Assembly (NCBI RefSeq): GCF_033118175.1
Contig: NC_083714.1
Coordinates: 8,494,001-8,558,000 of the forward strand
Length of the DNA stretch: 64,000 nt
Source of the DNA: Dama dama
Lineage: Eukaryota; Chordata; Mammalia; Artiodactyla; Cervidae
Direction of reading: 5' to 3'
Under the pieces are notes generated by a model. That model saw nothing but the letters and a program-made list of their open reading frames with translations, did no database searches and was not told the DNA's origin. This document shows positions 1-12,000 of this stretch, one piece after another (position 1 is the stretch's first letter; every line of letters begins with the position of its first letter). The position numbers were made by a program, and so were the translations under genes.

Positions 1-3000
1 CTGGGGGCCCCAAGTCTACCCACCTTACTGTCCTTGGACCCCAGGCCAGCCTTGGCCTCCAGCGTGGACTAGATGGGCAGCTTTCCCACCATTCTCTGGG
101 CTGTGAAGGGCTTCCAGAACCTGTAGGTCCTGCCCAGGTTCCACAGATGAGGAGGGAGCCCAGCACCCCAGAAATGATTGTGGCCCTGCCCAAAAGAGTC
201 CTTAAGGGAGCCTAGCCAGCCCCTGGCAACAGCCCACCCCACAGCCACGCCTTGCTGCCCCTGCCTGGGCCCACCCGCCGCTGGCTCCCAGCTCACTAGT
301 ATTTTGGTGGTGTAGGCACTGTTGATGGAGATGGCGTGGACCAGGAGGTCGAGGATCTTGGGGGTCAGGGCACTGGGGGCTGGAACCTCTTTGTAGTGGG
401 TGTCCCCGAGGTAGGACTGCACCACGGTCATGCGGTTGGTGGTGAGTGTGCCCGTCTTGTCGGAGCAGATGGCCGTGGCATTGCCCATGGTCTCGCAGGC
501 ATCCAGGTGGCGGACCAGGTTGTTGTCCCTCATCATTTTCTGTAAAGGGCACAGATGGAGGCTTGGGTAGCCAGCTGTTCTGGGGGAGGGGGTTGGCCCA
601 GGGCGTGGGGGAGCAAGAAGCACAGCTCAGATGGGCCAGGATGATGCCCCTGCCCAGTGCCCCCTCTCAGGCAGGCCCTGTGGGTTCTCTACCCACCACA
701 ATCTCTGCCTTCCTCCCCTGTGTCCCAAGGGTCATCCTTCCTCTTCTCTCCCATCTCAACTCCCTGCCCCCTGGGACCCTGCCCTCATCTGGCAGATGCT
801 GGCTTGTCGTGCCCCCATGCTCAGGAGGCCGGGTTGGGCAAGGATGTCCAAACCCAGCTCTGTGTCCCTGCTCGCCACCCACCCCGTTCTGCCCCTGAGC
901 GATCCCAAACTTTATCCGGTCCTCGCTTGTTCAAGCTACTTAAGGGCTTTGCGCCTCGAGTCCTGGTTCTGTATCCTGGTACCATGGGACTCGTATCCAT
1001 GGTGTGTTGATTTTATTACCTTGACGGAGTAAGCTAAGGAGATGGTGACAGCAAGAGGCAGGCCCTCCGGGACAGCCACAACCAGCACGGTGACACCGAT
1101 GATGAAGAACTTGACAAAGTACTGCACATAGACAGGCGTGCACTCCGCCAGCCATGCCCGGCCATCTATGACGAAGGTCTCGATCACGAAGTAGAGGACC
1201 AGGATGATAACAGTGATGGCGGACATCACCAGCCCTGCCATAGGCAGTGGAGGTAGGAAGGGAGAGCAAGACGGAAAAGATAAGGGATGCTGCAGCCTGT
1301 CCCTGGATTCTTGGAGGGTCACAGTCCATCCTCACCAGAAGGGGCAGAAGCGGGCCCTGAAGGCCATCACGTGTCCCTGGCTGGTCCCCTGGCTGATTGG
1401 CCCATGGTCCCCATCACTTTTCCCTTGCCCACTTGTTCTCCTTGGCCCAGCCTCAAGCCCAGGAGCCCAGCATCCTCCCTGCCCACCAGGTGGCCCCCTG
1501 GGCCACCCCGTCGACAGCCCCCACCTGCTTTCCCAATCTGCACGGCCAGTTTGGTGAGCTTTCCCTGTAGGACCGACTTCTCCTTCTTGGGCACGTTGGC
1601 TTTCTTCTTTTCCCGCTCCTCCATCTCCCCACCCTCTGCACTCTTCAGGGGCTGCATTTCCATGGCAACGGCCCCATCCTGCTTCTTTGCTGTGCAAAAG
1701 AGAAGCCCGAAGCCAAGGTTAGAACCTGCCTGCTGGGGTGATGGCTGCAAGCGGGGCTTTCACAGGGCAAGCAATGGCACGCCAGCCCTCCTCTCTCATC
1801 AGCCCAGGCCCTCCTGAAGCGGGCGCTGTCCAGGGCAGGACCGAGATGCTCCTCTAGGGGCCTCACAGGGGAAGAGAAGATAGACAGAAGCACTGCTAAC
1901 TGGGGCGTGCACACAGCATGGCCAGTCCTGTGACGCCCCAAATCTCAATATCTGAGAGCAGAGACCTGGGGTCCATGGAATATTCCAGAACCCAGAGCTG
2001 ACTCTGGCACACTGGCGTCTAAGCCATGTCCCTACTCCCCTCAGGGAGGCCCAAGAATCCCCGTACTGTCCTCCCCTGCTCTTGGCTCAGGCCTTTGCTC
2101 CTCTCCACTAGCTGTCTGCCCACCTCCTCTCTGGAACTAGCAGTTCTGTCACAGCGCCCCTGGTGCACCCTAACTTAGTGGTGCTGTTTCTCACCACCCT
2201 TTATGGTCCCTCCACCACCCGGAGTGGGCACCCAACACTGACACTCATCCTCGTCTCCACTCAATGGGCTCTCAGTGACTCTGCACGCCTCCTGCCACCT
2301 TGTGGGGTCAGCCAATCCCTGTGGCCTCATCTCCTAGCCCTTTGGCTGCAGCCTCAGGGGACACTCAACATCCCACCTAGCTGGACCACTCTGGCCTCTG
2401 CCCCCAATGCAGTCTGCCACTCCCCGTCCCAGCCTGGGGCTCTGGCCATTGGACTATCCTCCAGTCCCAAGTGCCCTCCCAACCGCCAGCAGCCTCTGAA
2501 CTCTTTGTCTGCCTCATCTGAGATGGCAGCAGGCCTCAAAGCCTCAGCAGAAAGGCCATTGAGCTGGGAACCCACTGGCCCCACGAGGTCTTGAGTGAGT
2601 CCCCCTTCTGGAGCGTCAGATACCTCACCAGGATACAGGCTCACGGGCCATCTTTGTGCACTCCTGGTGGGGTCTGCTGACTGTCCACTCGCCCCACTCA
2701 CCTGGCCTCCAGGTCCTGCCCCTGCAGCCGAGGCAGGCGGCCCCCCCACCCCGTCTGGCACCCTCTGCCACCCATCCTGAGTGCAGAGAGCCCATTACCT
2801 TTGGTCTGGCTACTCTCCATCGCCCCATCCTGCTGCTTGCCTACAACGGAGAGGAACGACAGACACGGAGACTTGAGAACACCACGTGGCCCTGGTAACA
2901 CACATGCACACAGGACAGCGGGGCACAAGACACTGCAGCCAGTGTGTGTCGGAGGAGGGGCAGGCGGTGAACCCGCGGGCCAGAACCAGCACAAGGGGCT

Positions 3001-6000
3001 TGCCTGGATCGGCGGTCCCCAACCTTCCTAGCCCTGGGGACTGCTTTCATGGAAGACAACGGCTCACGTCCTGCTGTGCAGCCCAGGTCCTACATGGAGC
3101 AGTATCCATCCGGGGCTCGGAGGGTTGCGGTTCCCTGGCCTAGATGGTTCCTAAGCCCGGTGGCCTAGAGATCAGCTTTCTACTCAGCACGGCCATGGAG
3201 AGAGAGGAGTTGGCCAGGGTCAGGACACCCACAGCACTGGAGGGAGCATCAGGGCTGGACCCCAGGTGGATCTGTGCAGGGGTCTTTCGCTTATGTGCTT
3301 TGCTACCATAAAGCCTGCAGCTGGCTGCGAGGAATGGTGGCAGTGACCGGCTTCCCTGTGCCAATGTAAACGGTGCCAGCCATGCCTCTGGTTTGCAAGG
3401 TTGGCAAGGACTGTCCCGCTGGGAGGGCTCAGGAGAGCCAGCAGGTGAGGGGATTCAGGCTTGGGAGTTCGGGTTCTGCACCCCAGCTTCTCTTGCTTCA
3501 CCTGCACTCAGGAGAGCTCTCCAGAAGACACACATGGACAGCCCCATATCCAAAGACCACTGACCCTGGGCAGGAAGGCTCGTGTGGGCTGGCTCATCAG
3601 CCCCCATGGAATAGCTCATGGTCATTGGAGATCCTGGGATGCAGACTGGAGGAAACATAGCTCCCAGGTGGTGGGGTGTGGTTTGGGGGGTTCTAGGCAA
3701 GCAGGAGAGGACCCCTCCCCACCCCCATGGGGGGTTGGTTGGGCCCCGTGGGGGCGTTCAGAAGCGAAGGGGTGGGTGACAATCCGGCATGAGGAAGGTG
3801 TGTTGCCCTGTGATTGGGGGAGCCTTCTGGGGGAGGGAGGGAGGTTTGAGAGGAGCACAGCCAGAAGACGAGGGCTAGACCTGGCCTGCAGAGGGGGCAG
3901 GAGCCAAGGGAGGGGAGGAGGAGGAAGGACAAGTCAGCCCAAAGTGGACCACGAGGAGTCAAGCCAGAAGGCAAGAAACAGCCTTTAGTGGTCAGGGAGT
4001 GCTGAGCCCCGCAGGCAGGATGGATCTCAGTGGAGGTGAGGAGAGAGTGAGATCCCACCTTCCAGTCTCCAGTGTGCAGTAGTGGGTGCAACGCCCCCTC
4101 CCAGAGCCTGGCCAGGTTGGCCTCCCCTCGGGGCTCCCTTCCTCTAGAAAGCCAGGTGCTGGGGATACCTCCTACCTGACATAGCAAGCAGGGGACAGGA
4201 GCTGGGGCTGCAGGGACCCAGGGGACTGGAGGTCAAAGGTAAGGGGCCTAGGACTGAGGCCTTCAGGCCTCTGACATTGAAGGGACCTAGCATGAGGGGA
4301 GGAGCCTGGGAAGGAACGTAGAGTGGGGGCGACCTGCCAAGTAATCATCAGGATGTCACTGGAGGGTCACTGGGGACTCCAGTCCAGCCTAGGGGAGGTC
4401 TGGGGCCCGCCTACCCACCCACTGGTCCTCCTGGGGGCCCCAGGGTGCTGACTGTGCAGAGACACTGGACTGAGCCCTGCGGGGAGGAGAGCCCACAAAG
4501 GGAACCCAGGCCCAGGCTGCCAGGACCTGGGGCCCTGGTAAGCCTCTAGGCAACAGCAGCTCACCTATCTCCTCCAAGGAACACAGTGGCCCAAGGAGGG
4601 GGACATGAGGATGTCTTTCCTTACATTGACCCGTCCCCGTGTTCCTGGGTTGGCAGACTGATCCCACCTGCACTCAAAGCTCAGTGGCTTTGATTGACTG
4701 GGGTGGAGCTGGTGACTGGTGACCTGTTGCCCCTGTCCACAGGACCCTGGCTGCAGGTGTCTGGCACACAGTCCCCCCGTACCAGTGTGTGTCTTTGTAC
4801 TTCTAGTGGGTCCAGGGGGCTTCACAGCGAGGTGGGGTGCACATGGAGCAAACACCATTCCTCACCTGCTTTGTCACAGGAGTGGCCTGAGGGGAGACCC
4901 AGGTCAGGGCAAGGTGAATTGTGAGCAGATGTTGTGAGGACTGCAGGGGGCAACTGCCATGTCTGGGGCTCAGGATGGTAGCAAGGGGAGGCAGCTGGGT
5001 AGCCATGTGCCAGGGTGGATACAGAGCTGGGATCTCTGAAGACATCTGTACCTCGACAGTGCTTTCCCTTGGGGTGAAGGCCCTGGCCCCCTCTCAGCTT
5101 CCCCTGCCATGATGGCCTTTAGAGAGGCCTTCCTACTTGGGAACCCTCCACCTCGGCTGTGTTTCCCTAGCTGTCATCATGGCCTGGACCCTCAACACCT
5201 CACCATGGGGGCTGAACACCCCCCCAGGATGGCCCCGAAGCTCTCTCCCAAGCCAGGGTGGCTGGTCTCTGCCCTCCAACTCCCTTCCTACTCAAGCAGA
5301 ACCCTCCCCACACCCTGGTACACCTGCACCCGGGCACACATGCCCCAAAGCCTTCAGGGCACAGCCATCCAAAGGAAACTGCCTTGCACAAGATTTGGGG
5401 CCCCAAACTGCTGGATCTGGGGGAAAGACCTCAGAAAAGGGGCCTCCAAAAGGAATTCCAGGAGAGAGGGTATGGGTTCCCACCCGCTGAGGGCTGGTTC
5501 TCATCAGTGCTAGAGCAGGGATGGGTTGAGCGAGGGACCACCAGCAGGCAGGCTCAGAAGAGAGAGCAGGCTTCATACAATGGTTAGTGCTGCATTACCT
5601 TTCTTATCCTTCTTCTCTTCCTCCTCTCCACCAGCTCCAAGCAAGGTAAAGATGATGCCCGTCTGGGAGTTCACACCCACAGCCGTCACCACCATTCTTC
5701 CAGAACCTTCCATGACATGAGTGCCTGGCACAACAACACAGAGAGGCTGAGACAGACACCTGTACCACGGGGCTGGGAGGTACGCTCAGCACCTCCAGGT
5801 CTTGTCCCAGGACCAAGAGCCCTGCTTCCCCCGGGGCTCACCTGACAGCAGCATGGGGTCCTTGTCTGTTGACTTGCGCACATGGTCCGACTCGCCCGTC
5901 AGGGAGCTCTCATCGATCTTGAGGTCGTTGCCCTGGATGAGCACGCCGTCGGCAGGCAGCAGGTCTCCTAAGGCCGGCCAGGCAGCCAGAACCACAGACC

Positions 6001-9000
6001 GTCCATGCGTCTGGGCAGCCTTCCTCCGCACTGCCTCCCGCCACTCCCAGAGGATGTCCCTTTGGGCCTGGGTAGCCACCCATCCCCAGTCCTGTCGTCC
6101 AGCTGCCAGGGAACCGGGCCCACAGAAGCACCCAGCCGGGTGCGCTGGAGGGGCTGCCCTGGGCGCACTCACCATACTTGACCTGGGCGATGTCCCCCAC
6201 CACAAGCGCAGCCACGGGCACCTGGAGGAGCTGCCCGTTGCGGATGACGGTGAACTTCTGCTCCTGCTCTATGCGACTCTGCAGGCCTCGGAACTGCTTC
6301 TCTTTGCTCCAGTCGTTGAAGGCCGTGACCAGAACCACGCAGATGACAGACAGCAGGATGGCGGCCCCCTCGATCCAGCCCGCCTCGGCTTCCCCTTCGT
6401 CTTCCGCCCCAGCCGACACGTTCCCACAGGCTGCGCCCACCCGAGGACAGAAGGGAAGGACGGAGGCGGCAGATGAATTCCTTCACTGGCTCCTTCCTGC
6501 TGCCGGTACCTCTTGGGACCCCCTCCTGCCCTCCCCTCGGTGGTGCAGCCCTCGGCCCGCTGTGCGCCTCCACGCCCCGTCCCTCCGCGTCCGCCCCGCC
6601 CCTCCATGCCCCGCCCCAACACCCCCGCCCCCTGCGCCCCTCCCCTCCACTCCCCTTCACGCCCCGCCCCGCCCCTCACCTTCGCTCTCCTCCCCCGGAG
6701 GTGCATAGAATGAGAGGCCCAGGGATACGATGGCGGCCACCTCCAGGATGATTAGGGTCACATCCTGCAGGGCCTCCCACACCAGCTGTAGGAAGGTCTT
6801 GGGCTGCTTGGGGGGGATGAAGTTCTGCCCGTAGATCTGCCTGCGCTTCTCCAGGTCGTTGGCATTGTCAGCCAGGCCTGCGCAATGCGGGGACACAGAG
6901 CAGAGGCACAGAAGGAGACGATGGCAAAGGCCAGCGCCCCCCCCCTTCCCTTCTCCGCATCCGCCCTCCTCCCCCTCTAGACTGAAAACTCCCAGGAAGC
7001 GGAACCACACTGGCCGAGCGCCTGGAGCCCTTCTGCAAAGCCTGGGGGGGCACATAGGGGGCGCAGGCAGCATCTCCAGCTGCCTGGATGGCACAGGTGT
7101 ACGAGCACGCGATAGTGAGGAGTCCCCAGCACGAGGAAGGGCTGGACCACCCTCCCACATGCCTGGGTGGGGCCAGGAGCTAACACCTCCCTCTGCATCC
7201 TCACAAGCTAATGTGTGTGGGGTGGCAGGGAGGGAACGTGGGGTGCAAAATCCACACCCACAAAGGGGCTGGTCCCAGGCACTCATTTCAGAATCTGTGG
7301 CCTGACTTCTCATTCTGGGGACAACCCACTTCCTACCCAGGTCAGCACCAAGGCCTCTGGGTCTCTGCTTTCACAGGGTGAGTCTCCTCAAGCCCATACC
7401 TGAAGGCAGCGAAAGCTTTCACGTGGGACTGGCATTCAGGTCGCTGCCTCCCAAGGCCAGACATCTGCTTGGCCATCTTCCCCAGGGGCAGACTCAGTGC
7501 TCTGGTCCCACCCTTGGCCTTTGGGCTTCAGCTTCCTTCCGGGCCCTTCCACAGGACCCCTCCACCCCAAAGCTTTCTGGCTTTTCGGTGCCCCCAAGTG
7601 TCTGGCCCCACACTGACACCTCATGGACTCCGTGGCTTGCAGTTGCCAGCCCTGAGGAGCTACAACTCCCAAGGCCTCCAGTGTGGAGGGGCGGCGGTCG
7701 GGGTGGGGCAACCGGAAGGGCTGGGGTCCCAGCCCATGGGGTGCTCCTTGTGGCAAGATGCGGTCCTAGATGACTTAAGAACATGAAGGTGCTGAGGGTG
7801 GCATAGAGGAGTCCGAAAGAAGGAGGGTGGGTGTGTGCTGGGTAGGGAAAGGTGGTTTCTGGGGAGGGGATGATGGAGCCCCTAAGGGTGGAAGGACCAA
7901 CAAGAAAACACCCTCTGAGCTAGGCTGTGACTGCACACTGTCTCTCCAACCCAGCAGCAGCCACAGCTGTCTCTGCCCTTCTCCGCTGGCTTCACTGTGC
8001 CTGGGCCCAGCCGTGGGTCAAGTTTTTGGAGGCTGTGGTCTCCCACTGGGAGAAACTGAGAACCTCAGCTCCTAAGGGCCCAGGGACCCAGCTGAGGGCT
8101 TGTGTCCCACTCCCCTGACCTACAGAAGATATGAAAAGTGGGCTTACTACTCAGAAGGTTCTTGAACCCTGAATCTCCCAGACACCCAGAGTCTCCACTA
8201 CCCCCACTCTGGGAAAGGGCGCTGACTTGGAGCCACCAAGAACCACAGAGGCCCAACCCACCATCTAGAGAGCCCCTGGGCCCCTGTCACGCCTCAAGAA
8301 TCTGCACGCTGCCTGCCCAGCCCCATCTGCCCAGCCGGGCCCTCAGGGCCCCTTTCCCAGGAGTTTCCTCTCTCCCTCCCTTGGCCTGTCCGTTGGCCTT
8401 GGTTTGCCCTTGATGCTGCCGCAATGCTTCTCTCTCCCTTGCCCGACAGCAGCCCGAGGGCCTTGGCCTTCCTGTTGGCGCTGGGGTCTGGAGAAGTGCT
8501 CATGGGGGTGACCCAAGACAGCCAGCAGCCCCTCCAGTTCCGAGCACACACTGGTCCAGCCCAGGTCCAGGCTGCAGGGGCAGTGGCCGGCGGTTGGCAT
8601 GGACACAGATGGGCACCCTGCCCGGACCAGAGGCCAGATGCCATCAGAATTGGATTAGGACCACATCGTGCGGCTCTCCGCTCATCTGCCCCTCCTTTCC
8701 ATGAGTGTCAGTGGAGGCCAGCCAGGAGAAGGGCCACTCACCCTAGCCTGGCCTAGGCTCCCAGCTTCTGGAATTCTCTTGGATGCACTTACTGCTGGGA
8801 GGAAACCCAAAGTCCCCTCCTCCAATATAGCATGCACCTGCCTGGCCTGCTGCACCCCCCACCTTGCCAGGGGGTGTGCGGGGGCCCTGGGGCTCAGCTA
8901 AGCTGTACCCCGCCACCCCCCATCCTGGAGCTCAGGTCACTGTGTCTGAACGGCAGTGGGAGCATCTAGGTGGGCCAGGACCTGCGCCTTCTTCCAGATG

Positions 9001-12000
9001 CAGAGTGGGCTGGCTGGCTCCCTCTGCCATGGCTGGGCCACCCACCTGGGTACCTGCTCTTCTCTAGGCCTGCCCCTCCACCGGGTGAGCGCCAGAGCCG
9101 CTGTGGCAGAATCGGGCATGTTCCCAGGGGCCTTGACATTTTAAATATTTAACAAGGCCTGACAGGCAGAGGAAGGAGCTGCCAGCTGAAGCCCATCTGC
9201 TTCCTTTCATCTGGGAGAGGCCAGAGCCCTGGTGGCTAAATGGCCCTCTACCCCAGGCCTTCCCCCAGCCCCAAGTTGGGGGTGGGGGGACGGGTCAGGA
9301 GGAGGGGAGGATAGAGATCCTCTGGCTCTGAGCCAAGCCATCTGCCCCTGATCGATCACACACCCGCACCAGGCTGGGGCCCTTGAGAGCACAATGCAGG
9401 AGGGACCCAGGCGGGCCCTTGGTGCTCCTGACCTGGCCAGGTGGGTGTGCTCTCACCTGGCCTCAGGCCCACCTCCTCTGCGGGGAGCAGGGGCACATCT
9501 CTACCCCCTGTTGCAGCCCTGGTGTCACCTGCAGACAGATGGAGCCAGGGAGCAGGAGACAAGGGCAGCAGCCAGGGCACTGGTGTGCCAGCCAAGACAG
9601 GGCTGACGGGATCCATCTGCACTGGCTGGGGACTGTCCTGGCACCGGCCTGGGGTAGCCCCAGTAGCCCTGCCAGGGAGGTGGCAGCTAGGCCAGAAATG
9701 CTCCAGCTGGTGGAATCCGGGGCCAAGCCTGGCTCCCCCCAGGGGGTCCTGGTCTCCCAGCAGACCCATAAGGCCTCCACGCCCAGAACCTTCTGGAGGA
9801 CACAGAAGGGGGACAGCGTGTGGGGAACACTTGGTCAAGGGCCACCCTGCTCATCTCTTGCTGAGGTTTCAGTTTATGGCCCATCCTGCCAGCATGTGCC
9901 ATTCAGTGCCAGCTTCCTACCTTACTCAGCTTGGGTACTCCATTGCTATTTCATCCAGAGAAGAGGTGCGAGTGGGAACCGCTGGTGATGGAGGCAGGGG
10001 GACAGGGGGGAAGGTTGCCCCATGCAGAGCATCTCCTGCTCTAGGGGAAAATGGTTGCCCAGGGAGGGCACAAGGGCACAATCGTGGTCATGGTTTAGTG
10101 AAGAGTGCCTCTGGGAAGCAGCTGCAAGCCCGGTCTGCTCTGGGGCTATGGAGCCTCTTCAGAGAGGAGTGTGGGGAGGTAATGACCCTGCACCACTGGC
10201 ATACCCACTCTGCTGGCAGACTTACCCTCGGTGGGTGAGGTCTTCAGCCTCCTGCAGAGCCCGCCCACATCCCCGTAGGCCTCCTGGACTTTCTGCAGTG
10301 CCTCAGCCCCCCGGAGTTCCATGAGGGAGCGCAGCTCGGCCAGCGTGCACCCGAAGCCGCCTGCATGTGGGGCCTCCCGCTGCTGCTGAGGTTTGGGGTG
10401 GAACTCAATGGAACTGTTGGCCACGTCGCCCATCCTGCCTGTGGCACGGGAGGGGGTGGTGTTCTCACAGGTGCAGCCTCCGTCTGGGGCAGGCAGACCC
10501 CCGAGGTTCCAGCACCGGGGTGAGGTGTAGCCGGGGCGGCCAAGTGCAGACACCTGGGGAGAAGGAGGTGAGAAGCGCAGTTGAGACGAAACCAAGGTCC
10601 CCTCTCTGTACTGTTCTTTGCAAATGTGCACTCAGGTCGAGCCACAACTCACTGGGTGCAAAATTCCCCCACCCCCCACCACCCCCAGGCCACGCCAGGG
10701 CCCCTCATGCCCAGCAGGCCTGCCTGCCAGGTCACCTCTCAGTCCTGCCCACCACAAGCACACAAGCTGGCAGGGCTTGCCACTGGGGGCAGGAGGCAGT
10801 GTGAGAGCCTCCTGGTGGGGACCTGCTGTCAGCAGCAATAGGCAACCTGGGACATGGGGGCTCTCGCTGCCCCCCAAGTCCACATGGGCCCCCACACTGG
10901 AGCAGGTGCGACATGTTGGGATGGAACGAACAGTGGGTGGTCCTGCCCCGGCATAGATGCTCCATCACATTCCCTCCCTTGCCTGATTTAAGACTCGCCC
11001 TGCGTGGCAGGCATGCTGTAAGTCCCTGGCGGCAGTGGTCTTCGGGGGGGGGGGGGGCCCTACGGTTCAAGGTTTCAGGCCTGCGGGGGTCCAGGGAACA
11101 GGGCAAGCCACGGTCAGAGCCAGCTGGGCGCTAGGTCAGGGCTTAGTGCACAGGTGTTTCTGCTGCCCTGGGGGCACCTGGGGTCCAGGGCTAGGAAGGG
11201 AGAGGGTGGGGTGAACAGGGGAAAAGGAGGGGAGAGGGCCAGAGGGAAGAGGAAGGAGGCAGGGAGGGAGGGAGTGGAAGGGGAGGGTGGAGGAGAAAGC
11301 GGAAAGCAGCCACAGGTCACGGGTGACTTCTCTGTTGCCCTGCCCCACAACACAGCACCACCCCGTCCCCCACACCCTCCAAATGGCAAAATGAGGAGCT
11401 GGAATCTCGCCCAAATTAACAGCAGCTGGCTAAGTCCTGGGCCACCCACCTTCCTCCTCCATGGAGCATCCTGAAACTTGCCCGAGGAACTCTGGTAACC
11501 CTGGCTGCCCTGTCCACAGCCCTCACTGGGTCTGGTGGCACAGACCACGGGGGCCTCTGGGCTGCCGGGTCCTGGGTCCCGAGCTTCTCCAGCTAGTCTC
11601 TCCCCTCCTCTCATCCCGGATGGCAGCCTGCACGGAGTGGCAGCATCACCAAGGCCACGCATTAAGCTCCTGGAACTGAACAAGTCTCAGTGCATGTGGC
11701 CTTGGCCTTCACACCAGTGCAGACGCCTCCTGGCAATGTGGCTCAGTTGGGCTGGATCCCTCACCTTTGGGGAAGCTCCCGGCTCACAAGGATCCTCTTG
11801 GAAGCAGCTCTTGGCTACCCACCCAGGTTTCTGATCTAGAACTGCCCATGGAAACACAATGGCCTGGAGGCGTGCGGCCTCTGATCTCAGGAGAGCTGTG
11901 GCTGCTCTCAGAGGCCGGCCAATGCCAGGAGCAGGGACGTGCCCCAGTCCTCAGGGGCTGAGACCAAGTCTCTGGGAAACAAGGTTCATTTCCTTCATTG

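Noticed and set aside
5802..6476. 224-codon plus-strand ORF opposite ATP2B3 exons
   Set aside because: It is the antisense shadow of ATP2B3 coding exons 3-4.
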